Source of the DNA: Zerene cesonia
Lineage: Eukaryota; Arthropoda; Insecta; Lepidoptera; Pieridae
Direction: 5' to 3'
NCBI RefSeq assembly: GCF_012273895.1
Contig: NW_024045132.1
Span: 2,604,001-2,668,000 of the forward strand
DNA length: 64,000 bases
Numbering within the stretch: the first letter of the stretch is position 1; each line of letters starts with the position of its first letter. Under the pieces are notes generated by a model. The model ran no database searches. It saw nothing but the letters and a program-made list of their open reading frames with translations, and was not told the origin of the DNA. Both the position numbers and the translations under genes were made by a program. This document shows, one piece after another, positions 26,370 to 39,453 of the stretch.

Positions 26370-27543
26370 TAACTTATATAACCAACCAATGTAAACAAAC
26401 TAAATCCAACGTTATATTAAAAAGATATTAAAAACTTTATCAAGACTACCAACGCAAAACAGTGACCTAGATTTGCCTGCAACTAGAACGAATCTTAGTA
26501 ATTAGATAAGTATTATAAATGACTTGTAAGGCGGTGCAAAAATATCTTTCTAGCAAAATGTAATGAAGAATATTTTAGTGGCAGAGACTTGTCACCGTAA
26601 CGTTAGTTGTTTTGACGTGGAATTTATATTGAAATACTATAATTTATCGCTTTATTTGGAAATAAGATATGATTCAATTTTGAATGGGAGTAAATGTGAT
26701 TGGATCAGATTACGACCGAAGAAAGAAAAAATAATGTGCACATATGAATATAATGACGGTAGCATGTGAACATTGTGTCCTGGTGATTGTTTTATATTAA
26801 CTAATCAAGTACCACATCACAAATAATGACATGATTATCCCAAAATAAATACAGATAAGCGGAAGAAAATATATTTTGTCATAAGCAATACATAAAAGTC
26901 GTAATTACCCATTTAATTAACGACAAACGATAGATCGATTAACTATTTTTATTGATATCGATACTGATACATTTGAAATATTTTTTAAGCAACAGAATCA
27001 ACTTTTTCATAGTTTACAATTGGAAATGATACTTCGAACTCGCTGGCTTATCCTCTTTATATACTAATTTTATTTCATTGTATCGCAATGAAAAGCTATT
27101 TGCAACCTATTACATATTTTTACCCACACATCGTAACAATATGTATGAATAAAAACATGGGCAAACTGTTTACAAAAAAACACTTTTTTATTCTCTGTAT
27201 AGTCCACAAGAATAATAAATTTATCTATTTTCCTATTGTCCTATTTTCTTGGAGCATTTTGAATTGAGGTAATGTTCGTATAAGAAGGCTTTACCGGGTG
27301 TATCTGGACGCAATATTTTAAATAGATTTTGTTTTCCAATAAGCGATATTTCTGAATCTAAACCACAAAACAATTGCCGCTACCGAAGTCTACATCTATG
27401 CAAAACAAACTTTTACTTGAATATTTGTTACATGTATGGATATTTCTATTTCTCAAGACTTATTTTTACGCATTCAACGTATTATTAAAATAGATTAGAA
27501 TTCGTACAAAATGCAGAAAGATAGATCTGATTCAATGCGTGAG

Positions 27544-27705
27544 CTTCCAGAACCTTCGGGAAGGACAATCGAACACGTATCCAGAAACATCGAGTCACGG
27601 AAAACAACGAAACGAACGTGTAATAAACTGAAGACGTGATTTTTGCCCCGGCCTTGTTTTACTCTCTATAAAAAGGTGGGCTAATTGATTGATTCTGAAC
27701 AAATA
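27544..27705 (+). promoter_or_regulatory. Orphan heat-shock promoter
   Basis: A perfect four-unit heat-shock element spans 27544-27563: cTTCc aGAAc cTTCg gGAAg, alternating 5-bp units in exact phase, the binding site for trimeric HSF. A TATA box, TATAAAAAGG, lies at 27667-27676, which puts transcription start near 27697-27705. The following leader (GAACAAATACTTTGAACAC, then GTCGCAG and GCGAAATGC) is A-rich. From memory it resembles the start of the Drosophila hsp70 leader (AACAAG, GTGAACAC, GTCGC, GCGAAAGC). No HSP70, HSP90 or small-HSP coding sequence follows anywhere in the window. The elements are seen directly; heat inducibility is inferred. Confidence 0.65.
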
Positions 27706-29164
27706 CTTTGAACACAAGTCGCAGTTGCGAAATGCAATTTTATTTATGTCGATATGAAAAACTTTTATGTATTTTATTTTCCAGTTTTATTTTTTAAGTT
27801 TTATTCCATTAATTAATTAATATGTGTGTAAAAATGGGGTAAACTAATTTTCTTCTGAATTTGTATAAAATAAGTTCATTATTTTTATACAATGTATTGA
27901 TATTATTAGGAATTATTAGAAAATAGCTTTAAACAGGTTTGAATTCATTATTAAAAATTATAAATCTCCCAAAAACATTTTACTCCCGTCGAGTCGGGGC
28001 GAACGGTTATTTTACAATAAATAATTCGAACTTATGTTTCAACACAAATCGGACATACAACAATTCCGAAGTAAAACAGCGCATCATTTATAAAATGAAC
28101 ACGAATGAGTATCATAAAGTGGAATCGTGAAAGTTTATGCCCTGCTTTAGCTGAGGGCGGACCATTCAATCGTGGCGTAAAAAATTTACGACAACACGTC
28201 AAGAGAAACACCAATGAGGCAGTAAACAGTCCCCTTCTAACACTTAAGTACTTGTAAAGTTTCATTAGGTATTGCCAGAGCCGATTAGAGAATTGTCCTT
28301 CGTTATGTGCGCGCGATTCTTGCACGTTGAAATAATTTTCGAAATTAAATGCTCACTTCAAACACATTTATTGCAATTTCAATTTACCTTCTACATTGAT
28401 ATGGTTTTTTATCTTATCAAAGCAAAAAAGATGATTGCTTCTTTAATAAATGCGAGCATAAACGTTTTTCAAGTAATGAGTTCTGAATAAATGCCATGAA
28501 TATTAAACGCGTTCCTTTGCGAACTACAAAAAAATGCTTATATTGATGTTAATTGATGAGAAAAATAGTTGGAAATGGATGAAAGTCGATAGACCCCTGT
28601 ATTCAAGTGGGTTTTTCATACAAAAGCTCGAGCTATCACTTTTCTTAGTAAAGAATTAAAAAAAAACCCAATTTGTAAAAATACGTATTAGGTTCCTTAA
28701 AATCAAAGAAGCAGTACTATGTATGTGATTTTGTAAAAAAAAATCTAAATGTCTAAAAATACTAAACATAAAATATTCAAATTCATTGTAAATATCCTTG
28801 TTATTGTCCTATAAAATATTATCTAAAGCTTAATAAGTAACGTTTATAAAAATCTCCCAATAATTAATTCTCTGATCCATGAAGAGCAGATAATGTATAG
28901 CCAGATTATTTATTCAGTACATTGTTCATTTTAGTACACATTTTCTATACAAATTTATACCTTTGTGTAATCTGTTCTAGCGCTATTTTGTAAGAAATTG
29001 CTTTTATAATAGAGATAGAGAAATAGAGAGTCCATTCGATCCCTGTATTCATTTGCAATCTTATCAAACTGCTAACAAATATAACAATCAATGTCAAAAT
29101 ATAATAACTAGATTTTTATGATCACATATAAATATTCAAGTTCAAGTATCATAGACCATTTTTT

Positions 29165-29385
29165 ATTTTAGCAGAGGTAGAAACGGTACAAATGCCTTGC
29201 CCGCTTTTACGGAGTAAAGATTAAGGAAAGGATTGACGACGGGAATAAAGAAATGGACTGGGAAGCGTGAGAAAAAGGACACGGGCCTCCAGCTCCCCTC
29301 ACAGAATGAAATGTAATAGTATGATGCTATTTCGAAGATCTTCTGTAGGGGTATGGAACCTTACCCAATGCGAGGTGCGTATTTA
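29165..29385 (-). repeat. A-tailed retroelement fragment, GTCGAGCACG family, copy 2
   Basis: The reverse complement shows CTGGAGGCCCGTGTCCTTTT, ACGCTTCCCAGTCCATTTC and TTTATTCCCGTCGTCAATCC in the same order as the copy at 2154-2457. The 5' start is not preserved. Confidence 0.6.
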
Positions 29386-29909
29386 AAATTATATGATATA
29401 TCTGATCGAAAAATGTTATGATCGTAACAAACAATATTATTCCACCATTAGTTATATTTTTATTATGTAATTTTATCTACAATAATATGTACTAAACGCT
29501 AAAACATTCAAATATCGGTTTTACACATTCGATATAAGTCGGTCGTGTTTGTTAGGCGTTAAATCACCAATTATACCACACTTGCATACGATTGGTATGT
29601 GAACCGAAATAGTTTTTTGGACCGAAAACTCGTTTGTAAGCGGATATTGCTCTCGAAAGCTTTCAAGTTAGATAGATACACCGTAAACTATTTACGCTTT
29701 TTGTGATAACTGCAAAAAATCATACTCAATAGATGAAAGAAATATTATTGGTAGATATTATTATAATACAGACGTAAGTAGCATCTGCGAAGAGTGAATA
29801 TTAACATCTTTAAGTTAATCTAGCTTTTTGTAATTGGAATTGCACTCGAAATTAAATCGAATATACTCACCTACTTTCACTAAAACAATTGAAGCGTTGT
29901 TATTAACCG

Positions 29910-29985
29910 ATTTCAATAATAGAGAAGGGTTCTCAATTCGGCTGTATTTTTTTTTGTATTTGTTACCGCATCACTTTTGACAGTA
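29910..29985 (+). repeat. Dispersed repeat, GGTTCTCAATT family, copy 5
   Basis: AGAGAAGGGTTCTCAATTCG, GCTGTA, a T-run and TTTGTTACCGCATCAC followed by TTTTGAC match the family consensus order. Confidence 0.55.
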
Positions 29986-30950
29986 AATGATAATAAAAAA
30001 ATAATAATAGAAAATAAGAATAAAAGAAACTGCTGGTTAATAAATAGACAACAACATTTTATTAAAATAACAAATAACAATTGAAAATAATATTTGAAAA
30101 TAATCGACATCTCGTTAAAACGCAATGTGTACAAAACAAAGTAATGAAATATAATATTCACTTACCAGCATATTGTTTGAGTAATAAATGTTACCGTATA
30201 TTTAATTCATCAATTTAATGCATTTGAAGTGTTTGTTACGCTTTCCCATAAAATCTATGAATACTACATATTGACAGACATTTGATAAATGGAATACTAA
30301 GAAGCTATTTATACGATTTCCTTTGGTAATTGCTAGCAGAAACTGCTGACACAAAAAAAGAATTTCCCCTTTTATGTAAACACAAATGCTAATCTCACAA
30401 ACAGTCTAGTAGGCACCTAAAGCTCATTACAGCAGAATAAATTATCGTTTAAATCTCTAGAGAAACAGCGTTGTTATTATAATAAAACGAATTTTCATAC
30501 GTATTAACATTGAATGCGAGTAAAATATGAGGAATTAAGGGGGGGATTAAGGCAGGGCGGTGGACGATCCAGCAGTCAGGTGAAATATTAAATGCTTGGG
30601 CAGATGTTAATTAATAATGCGACGTACGAGTACGGGAGCTCCTGGTCTCCTACTCGCCGGATATAACGGAAAAATTGCCGGATCAAACACGAGAGCCCGC
30701 TTAAAATTCTATAAGCATTTTCAAAGTGTAAACACTAAAGTTATAGAGGTTTTAAGAGGATCACCGGCACGATCGAACACTGCATAATTAATTTCTTCAC
30801 CGGAATGAGTAACGAGGCCGCCTTAGCAGCTCGTCTGCTATAACACTGTTGAAAGTGTTATCCTTAATTAATTAATTGAATTTTTTTTTGTATTTATTTA
30901 TTTTATTTGTTATTACGATCCTATTATATTGGTTACATGAATATATGAAT

Positions 30951-31103
30951 ATTTTTTTTTAATTTTTAATTTTATATCATTGAAATGCTTTATATATGAG
31001 AAATTTTGAAAGAATAGAAAAAATTTGATCACGAGGCAGGGGATTCGAACCTGCGTTTCTTGCCTAACCGTAGCAACGCCTAGCCTCTCGGCCACCCGTG
31101 ATC
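30951..31103 (-). repeat. tRNA-derived SINE, uninverted copy
   Basis: On the minus strand a tRNA-like head (31103 to 31027) has 7-bp acceptor-type ends, GATCACG and CGTGATC. A GTGGCCGAGAGGCTAGGC A-box region is typical of type II (Ser/Leu) tRNAs, and the B-box region is GGTTCGAATCC. The body continues to an A tail, seen as a T-run ending at about 30960. It is a SINE, not a working tRNA gene: two extra bases sit in the T loop and the anticodon loop lacks the invariant T before the anticodon. The inverted partner is at 12107-12263. Confidence 0.7.
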
Positions 31104-34088
31104 CCCTTTGGGATATATCATATGAATCTTGTATAAGGTAGATTTTTACCGCAAACATAATATGTATAATTCCACTCGTAATTGGTAATATTGTCGGATA
31201 TTTATATCAAAATAATAATAAATAAATAGCTTTAACTCTTCAAATATTTAATGCAAACTATAAATTCCCAAAGTAAGGTAATAATAGCCACTATCTGACG
31301 TAGAATAATTCTGTATATTCTCTAATTAATTGTTAATGGTAAATATTAATGTTCCGCTAGTTAAATCGCTGACATCGAAAACCCTAGAGCCTATAACTGG
31401 CAAGTTCTAGATGGTAACAGTTAATCAATGTCATAGTCCAATTTACATAATGCTTGATACAATTTGCAATTAGTAACCGCATGATAAATTTCCGAACAGA
31501 TATTCAGAGAGAAATTGTTTATGGTTAGACCATATTTTTGATGAATACACGAAAAACGAATAATAATCAATGAAAAAAGTTAGATTTAAACAATATGTGA
31601 ATTATAAATGTTACACCATACACATTACACATTTGTATTTATCTGGCCAAATACCATTTTGATCGATAACAATTCAATGCAATATTCAATTAAATTGAAA
31701 ATTTGTTAAAGTGCTTGTGTGAGATATTATTTACTAGTTCTTTACTTAAGTTAATAAAATACATAAGTAACTGTAAAACAAATATTATATTATATTGCCT
31801 TATATTGTAATTTATTATATTTATCATTTACACTTTCGCCCAAAATAAAGCGACTGATAAACAGGTAAACTGATATAAAACCATGCAACAAATACCTATT
31901 CAGTCAGTCTACAAGCCATAAAATATCTTTGGCTATATTTAGTTGCATAACTAACATTTAGTAACATTAATGTGTTAAGAGGCCAATCATAATTATCTAT
32001 TCTTATAAAAAAAACATACAGATTTTTAGGTATAAGTTTTCCCCTTAGCCCTGTTTTCCCCTTAAAAAAAAACATTATTATTCTTCGATTATATACGAAC
32101 AAAGAACTTTTTAAATAGTTTCTATTATATTCTACCTTCGTATAATAGCATCTTATAAAAATTTGGTTTATTTTTCAGTATGAATTCAAATTCAGCTCGC
32201 TCGTTTTATCGTAGCAGACACTATATTTTAAGATTTCGTTTAAGTTTATATGAACCGAAGAGCGATATATTAATTAACAGTGAGTTCTTTATGCACAATA
32301 AAGGACGATGAGCATATATTTGGGCACCAATTTTCTTATAATAGTAATCAATTTAATCAATTGTAAATGTATATATATTACGTGATATATATTGCATTAT
32401 GTATGCTCTGTTTCTGTTGACCCGTAACAGAAGTAACACAAAGTACTCCGTAATGTGTTTAACTATCTTACATATATTCATATAAAAAACAACTTTTATA
32501 TTTATTAAATAATATTGTTTATGGTTTATCGCCTAAATTATTGTCTTTTCATTCATACCATATAATAAAGTAAAAAGTAATAGTAATTTCATGAGAAATA
32601 AACATTCAAAAAATTTTTAAAAAATTAATGCAGTTCAATGTACTACTTCTAATATTTAAACAGTTCACTTTACAAATATTAAATTCTAAGCTCTTTAAAA
32701 AGCAATATTCTCAGTGCTTCATTCTGAAATGTAAAGCAATGTCATATAAAAGTATAAACAAATAAAAATAAACCAAACAATTAACATTTAAAATAACGAA
32801 TATACTTAATAAATATATAATAGAAACTTTATCTCTTATCTCTCCTAGGATGTCCCATTCAAAACTTTTAATGCGAATTAAATAAAGGAATCCTACACAA
32901 ATTACCATTTTGTAGCCACTATACAATAATTATGCGAATTATTACATCTTAGAATTATCCTTATTTAAGAGCCGCAGATTAAAAGGGAAAAGATTAATCA
33001 TAAAGGAGTGCGCAGTCTGAATGAAGTTACCTCAGCAGGTTACCTTTATTGAACTTAGTAATAGAGTTCTATGAAGAGGAGTCAAAGCTGAAGAGCGCTC
33101 TAGAGGTAAAGGCCTCTTATTTCAAAGTGGCGACTTTCTTGAATATTCCTTTGATCCACATATTATCGTCGAATGTTAAGTCTCCGTGTTCGGCAGGCGT
33201 CAGAGCTTGCCATCAAATTAAAGATATACCTTGAATTGACTTTAAATTTCTACCACAAGTATATTAAATCCGACTGAGTGCAAATGAAACACGCTTGAAA
33301 ATAAAACGTGCTTTTATTTTTAGTTACTGATGCTTCATACATTTTTTTATGACTAGCTACTAGGTATTCCGCCGTGGTAAGCCACGCGTGATCGTGATCT
33401 TGCGTGCAAATCCAATAAAAAGTATTATCTTTTAGCCACTACTCTTTTTTATGTAGAACCTGTTATCCATATTTTAATGTTAGAAATAATAAAAAGGCTG
33501 AGTTACATATTAATGTGATAAGTGCGTATTTCAGTACTAAACAGACGCTTAATTGATATAGTCAGTTACAAATCAAATCATAGCCAGTCACAAAGACTAT
33601 TGACAACAAATTGAGGGTAGTTCAGTTCCGCACCAAGGCGCAATCCGTACGAATGCGCCCACTGCCACGTTTCAAAGTGAGGTAACATCTATAATAATTA
33701 TAATATAATAGTTGATTTATTTCACTATGAAATAGGAACATATATGCCGGCTTGGACCTTCGAACTTGCGGTAGACTGTGTCTAGATGATTAACTACTTG
33801 TCTATCCTCTTAATCTATAAATGTTAGAAGACATTGTTCTTGAAGCTTTCGATCAATTAACGGGATGTTTTTTTGATATGTTACATAATAGCTCAAAGAG
33901 TTTTTATTCAACAAGAAACAAGACTTTATTCAAGTGTAAATTATTATTAATAACCTACATATAATATTATTTACCAGGACATTGATAAGAAAAAGAAGCG
34001 CGGGCGTAGTTTGACTTTAGTTTTGGGTGGGGTTTCATTAAAGTGAAACTGCTAAATGGGAACACTGAGAAATAGTATTTTCTTGTGT

Positions 34089-34282
34089 TTGATTTTACGC
34101 GAGTATTATACATTTAGAAATTAAAAAATTTTTAACGGAATTTCAACGCGATTTATTCATTATATTAGCGTGGTCACGTCTCCCCGTGACCACGCTCGCT
34201 GTAAAGTTTTCGAAACGTCGGGTTAATAATATATTGAATAAATCGCGTTAAAAATCCGTTAAAAAGTTTTTAATTACTAAAC
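34089..34282. mobile_element. Foldback (MITE-like) element, copy 1
   Basis: Two long arms of roughly 50 bp are nearly complementary. The left is about 34114-34165 (TTTTTAACGGAATTTCAACG, CGATTTATTCATTATATTA) and the right about 34228-34280 (TAATATATTGAATAAATCGC, GTTAAAAATCCGTTAAAAAG). The core contains a second perfect hairpin, AGCGTGGTCACG/CGTGACCACGCT, and a CGCTGTAAAGTTTTCGAAAC unit. It has no coding capacity. The partner is at 51139-51321, in a UBA3 intron. Confidence 0.7.
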
Positions 34283-34526
34283 ACTAAGAAAATTAGTTAT
34301 TATAGTTAATTTTAGTGAGGATAAATTGACCTAATAAAATGAATGAAATAAATCTAGGTTAACAATTTTTAGCTTTAAATACATTCCATCGTGCAATTTC
34401 ATTTGTCGGAAATACAAGATTACTGAATTCTATCTGAACTATCGCTACAAAACAACAGCATCACACAATTGAGGAACCTGTATTCAAAACGAATATTCGA
34501 CGTGAACGTTGTTTAAATTATTTCGA

Positions 34527-34568
34527 AGAAAACAAAGGATAAGATATTAAATTCATCCTTTGTTTTCT
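34527..34568. repeat. 14-bp perfect inverted repeat
   Basis: AGAAAACAAAGGAT (34527-34540) and ATCCTTTGTTTTCT (34555-34568) are perfectly complementary with a 14-base loop. No flanking duplication is recognised. Confidence 0.55.
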
Positions 34569-34642
34569 GTAACTGAAAATATAACACAGAACGCATAGTC
34601 CATAGGGGAGCACACTAAAGGTGTCCTTATCCTCACTGTATG

Positions 34643-35072
34643 TCCTACAATATTATAAACGCGAACGTGTGTTTGTTTCCTTGTTCATTTGTTTGTTGAT
34701 TGTTTGTCTGTATGATTTTGTGTCTGGTGATAGATACGAGGCTAGAGTGACATAGGCTTCTTGAAACATCTCATCGTGTTATGAAGAAATATCCAAAAAA
34801 ACGACACATTATTACAAAAAGGGTGGTAGAGCAAAAATATTATTTATGTCAATTATGGAGTGAGATATCAATACGGAAAAAAATGAAAAAAAAAATTGTA
34901 ACTAATGGGCAACCCCTTAACCAAAAAATCTTTACGAATGTACTACTTTTCCTACATTTATTTTATTTTCAAGTGAAAAAATGTCTTCTCTTAGAAATCA
35001 CTTTTCTTAAAAACCTTCTTATTTATAACAATGGAAACTCGCGATACAAACAAAGTTGCGGGGTATCGCTAG
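34643..35072 (+). mobile_element. Longer Helitron-like element
   Basis: Begins TCCTACAATATTATAAACGC followed by GTGTGTTTGTTTCCTTG, and ends AAAGTTGCGGGGTATCG plus CTAG (35069-35072). The terminal features match the other Helitron-like copies but the interior is unrelated, so it may be a different family or two nested pieces. Confidence 0.45.
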
Positions 35073-36890
35073 TATTATGAATAAATATCGCCTTTTACTG
35101 CCAATAATATAATTTCCAAGAAATAACAAGCCATTAGGGGAGTCATTTAGGTTTTCTATTTCGCATAATACTACGATGGCAGTATTTTCGGTCACGCTAC
35201 CCTGACTTCCCACTTCAGTAATTTTGTGAGCAATCACATGCATTTGATTGTTTTGGTGTATAATTTAGGAAAACGTAACGAATCCAATACTTTACCATTT
35301 TATAATTTATGATTACTATTACTGAAAAAGCACGACGGTACCGTCCTATTTATTTACTACCTGCATCGTTACATTAAATGAAATTTCATCTAAAACGAAA
35401 CAAAACAAGTAATACGAAAAAATACATGTTATTTTATTATTCACTTGTAGCGTAAATGAAAAAATAATGTTCATGTGATATATTGCTACAAACTATCGTG
35501 TCTTTATAAGTTATCTAGTAATTTTAAGTAATATAATAAAGTATATAGAACATCATTCATGGAAAAGTAAAAAAAATAATAATGTAGTTACGATCTTAAG
35601 TATTTTCAACATTATGACAAAATAAAGTGATTTATGCAATGGAAACTTTGCACAGGAATAGTTATTATCACCAGATGGCATTAAACTAAGTGCTCTATGA
35701 AGCCTGCAAGCGTAACTAGAAGTAGAAATACCTAATTAATTTGTAACATCAACTCTACACATTTAATATGAGTTTAGCAACTGCACTCGCATTTAATGCT
35801 GCTTTCACATGAGACACACTTATTAATAACCCATTGGTTTGTTACTGACAAATGAAAAAAGAAAAAACCCATACTACACGATAAAATTGAAACATGCCCA
35901 ACGACAGTGAAAGCTATATAACTGGCATTAGTGTGTTCTAAATTTATTTAATAAAAATTTCATTAATAACAATTCTAAGAAAATGTATCTAATCCCTACG
36001 AAGAGCTACGCCGTAGCTTATTTACACCTGATAAAGATAAAATGCTAACTCATAAATAACAATAAACTCATAACCGTTGAAAATATATTTGACACACGAA
36101 GCGTATATTTTTCACAAAGAAATGTTAAATATAAGCTAGATAATATAACTCTAAAGAATTTCGTTAACTCTCGTGTCTAAGTACGAGAATGTAGTAAAGA
36201 AATAAAAGTGCAACCGTTTTAAACGCTCATGTGAAACACCGGCTAAAGCAGTCACTTTGAAACACTGCTTATGCACTGATGTCGTTTTAAGAGTTGTTTC
36301 ACTTTAAAGTCGCGTCTCGGAGATAACACTTGTAGTTAATTATCTCGCCGTTACACATGCCCCTAAGAAGTGATCACAAAATCTCTGTAAGATGAACGAT
36401 TCTCTTCGAAGAAAAGCCTCTAAATATTACATAATGTTAATGAATAAAAATTTATTAAAGTTTTATACCTTGTCTTATTCCCACCCTAACGAAGCAATTA
36501 GCATCCACACAACCTAAATAATTACAAAGAAGGGTTACTTTAATAGAATTATCAAAATAGTAAGCATTCAGCCATTAAAATTGCAAATTTTAATTTAAAC
36601 GGGATCATCTGCTAATGAAAGAGAATTAATGTATAATAGAGCGGCCTACGCAGCAACAATGTACTACAACTACAAAGCTCCCATTTAAACATTTACAGCA
36701 AAACGAATGAAGATCGTTAGTGCCCTCATTATTCTCTAATAGAAGGAACATGAACGGGCACCCATAGTGATTAGTTAACCGTTGAGACATAGTTAATGAG
36801 ATAGTAAAATAGCGGCCATGACGCCTCTTATGCGAAACGAGTGAATGACCGCATAGTCTTATTAAGATACTCGTATGTTTTGTATAAAGA

Positions 36891-36917
36891 TACCTACCCT
36901 TATATAAAGGGTAGGTA
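36891..36917. repeat. Short hairpin with overlapping direct repeat
   Basis: TACCTACCCTT (36891-36901) pairs perfectly with AAGGGTAGGTA (36907-36917) across a 5-base loop. ACCCTTATATA occurs twice, at 36896 and 36917. Confidence 0.5.
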
Positions 36918-39268
36918 CCCTTATATAACTTTTACCACAACAGTGGCGAGTCGATTTAATAACACCGTTTTAAAGGATCGTCTTAATATCAATTCCCGCC
37001 CTTTTCGTATTTATTTCCCAAGTTACGACTTGTTAACTTTATAAAAGTCCCCATGGGAAATATGCTTTCTTGTTGTGAATTTGTTTCTTGACCAGCCATG
37101 CGAGAGTTCTGTACTTTTATTCCACAGCGTGTCACTTATAAAAATTTTATGCTCAGAAACTCCCAACGTGGTTCAACCTTACCTATACACTTATTACGGA
37201 CGCGGTGTAATAACACTGTCTATTCTTATTACAGTAATTCCAATTATCAGCATATTGACATCTCATTCTAAAATATGGTCACATTTTTTCTATCATTTAG
37301 TTAAACAAGAATATAGAAAGTGCAATATTGGGACTTCACATTGGCTAAAAGTATATAGTCAGATCATTTCATTCGACTATGACATAAAAGTTATTATAGC
37401 TCAGTACAATAACACTTTCCACGAAAGCGTAGGTATACCCGGATGGCCGGTCCCTGGGCGGAAGTCATATTCATAAACAAATGCAACGGAAGTTTGGCAG
37501 GAAAGTTTTTGTGTATTTATGACACCGGGCGGAGCCAAGCTGTGCTGTGTTCCCTATCAATATGAGTTTTTGGCAAACGACACCAGAGTTTAACTCTCTT
37601 TATTGTAATGGTTTATGAATTGTAGGAACATATCGGAATATCCTCTTACTGCGAATGGCTGGGACTTTTTAATTTTTATTTACGCTGAAATAGAAAAGGA
37701 ATATGTAGACACGAAGATTCATCTTGTAATCATTTTGCTGTTGTATTTTTTTAGAAATAACACCGTCTCTCATTCAATATTTGTAGGAATAAAATATATT
37801 TCAAACCGTAAATACCTAGCCTAAGTAACATTTTATCTTATTCATCCTCAAAATCTTTCTAATACATAATGTATTCTTAGTGAAACGTCGAAAAAAGATT
37901 TACAATAAGATTCCCAAGGGATTGAACGAAACAAGGTACGATATGCCACATCTACATAAATTTCCACTTATTATTATCACGGAAAAGGTTTAAAAAACAC
38001 CAATGTGGCAGAGAAATCCCAATGGTGTGTTTATTGTTCGACAAATAAATATGTCTTGTAGCTAATAAATACTAAAAAGTCACTAGCTGTTTGGATTACA
38101 GACTTGCTTTGTCCATTCCAATATTCGAAAATCTTATAAATTACAAAACGAATGAGACAACAGAATGAGTATCAACTGTATTTGATAAATATCTGATGAC
38201 CATAATTAAGAAAATTGTACTCTCGAAAAATCCTTTAACAAAACAAAATACAAGCCTATGTTTACCCACGTTCTAACTAGCAATTTAAATCGGAATATCT
38301 TGTTTTATAGGAAAATGCTTGCTTTCTTTCATGAATAATAAATTAACGAGTGATAACATTGTATTAAGTTTCAAACCTACCAAGGGTATTTGTCTAATTT
38401 GGAACAAAAATGATGATTCAAATATAACGGTCGGCCCATTTTTTTTGTAACATGTCATATTCAATACAGCGCGGCATTAAGAAACAATTACCGATAGTCG
38501 ATATATAATACAACTATAATCGGAATGATTTTTCCTTTGCTGTGTAATGTATTATTGTATGACAATTTTTCAAAAAGGAAATCTCTTTAATCGGTAGTTG
38601 TTAACCTGTATACCCTATGTATGTAGCCCACGGCAAAGTAAATAATTTAAATACAAAACAGAATTTTCCGTTCGAAATATACTGATCGTTAAATATTTCT
38701 GACAGTGGTTCATATCAAGATTGTCAATTAACTGTACATTATGAACAGGAACGTAAGAAATAATATCTATGTAAGAATAAAGTTGAATTGCAGATAATAT
38801 ACTAGAATCACACCTTCGTGGTCATATCTTAGAACTGTCATATTCGTATTTTCTAGATAATTCTATCAAGTGGAATGGATAAAAGATCTTTATTAACTAG
38901 CTAACTCACGTACTTCGTCTGCTTTTAGAAGAAATATTACCTATTGGTATCCAACAAAAAAAATTCATACAAGTAGATCACAAGATTCACTCATTAATTC
39001 AATTGCAAAATATATTACGTGGGTATTCTATGGACTTACCCACGGGTCCATTTTTTATTTAACCTACGTATTCAGTTCCATGCTCGCCAAAGAATTCCCT
39101 CCCCATAATTCGAAAGCTCTTTTGTCAATTCCTTATTTTTGTTTTAATTATGACGGCTATTCTATAATGCTAAAATCGTTTCACTTTAAACCCAGGAATA
39201 ACTTAAATCTCGCTACGCCCTATCACATCCTTACAATACAAGTATAGTATTATGTTATCTATGCTAAA

Positions 39269-39453
39269 TCCTACTAATATTATATATGCGAAAGTTTGTA
39301 AGGATGTGTGTGTTTGTTGCTCTTTCACGCAAAAACTACTGAACCAATTGCAATGAAATTTGGTACGTAGACAGCTGGATAACTGGAATAACATATAGGC
39401 AATATTCCTACGGGATACGGACTTACGCGGGTGAAACTGCGGGTCACAGCTAG
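39269..39453 (+). mobile_element. Complete Helitron-like element
   Basis: Has the full layout: TCCTACTAATATTATATATG at the 5' end, AAGTTTGTAAGGATGTGTG, TTGCTCTTTCACGCAAAAAC, CAATGAAATTTGGTACGTAG, then ACTTACGCGGGTGAAACTGC and a CTAG end at 39450-39453. There are no terminal inverted repeats and no target duplication, as expected for rolling-circle insertion. Partners lie at 11788, 14180 and 41396. Confidence 0.75.

Larger units (their letters stand above)
10213..27543. other. Non-coding, repeat-bearing stretch
   Basis: No exon is supported. The longest ATG-initiated frame is at 18113-18628 (171 codons) and is listed separately as doubtful. The stretch contains Helitron-like elements, SINE copies and repeat fragments, listed individually, and a few hairpins. 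Between them I see AT-rich sequence with nothing identifiable. Confidence 0.55.

Noticed and set aside
31027..31103. A functional tRNA gene on the minus strand
   Set aside because: Acceptor-type ends and A/B boxes exist, but the T loop has two extra bases, the anticodon loop lacks the invariant T, and the unit continues into a SINE body with an A tail.
37075..37476. 133-codon open frame
   Set aside because: It starts at GTG, has no recognisable motif and an AT-driven composition; not supportable as a eukaryotic gene.
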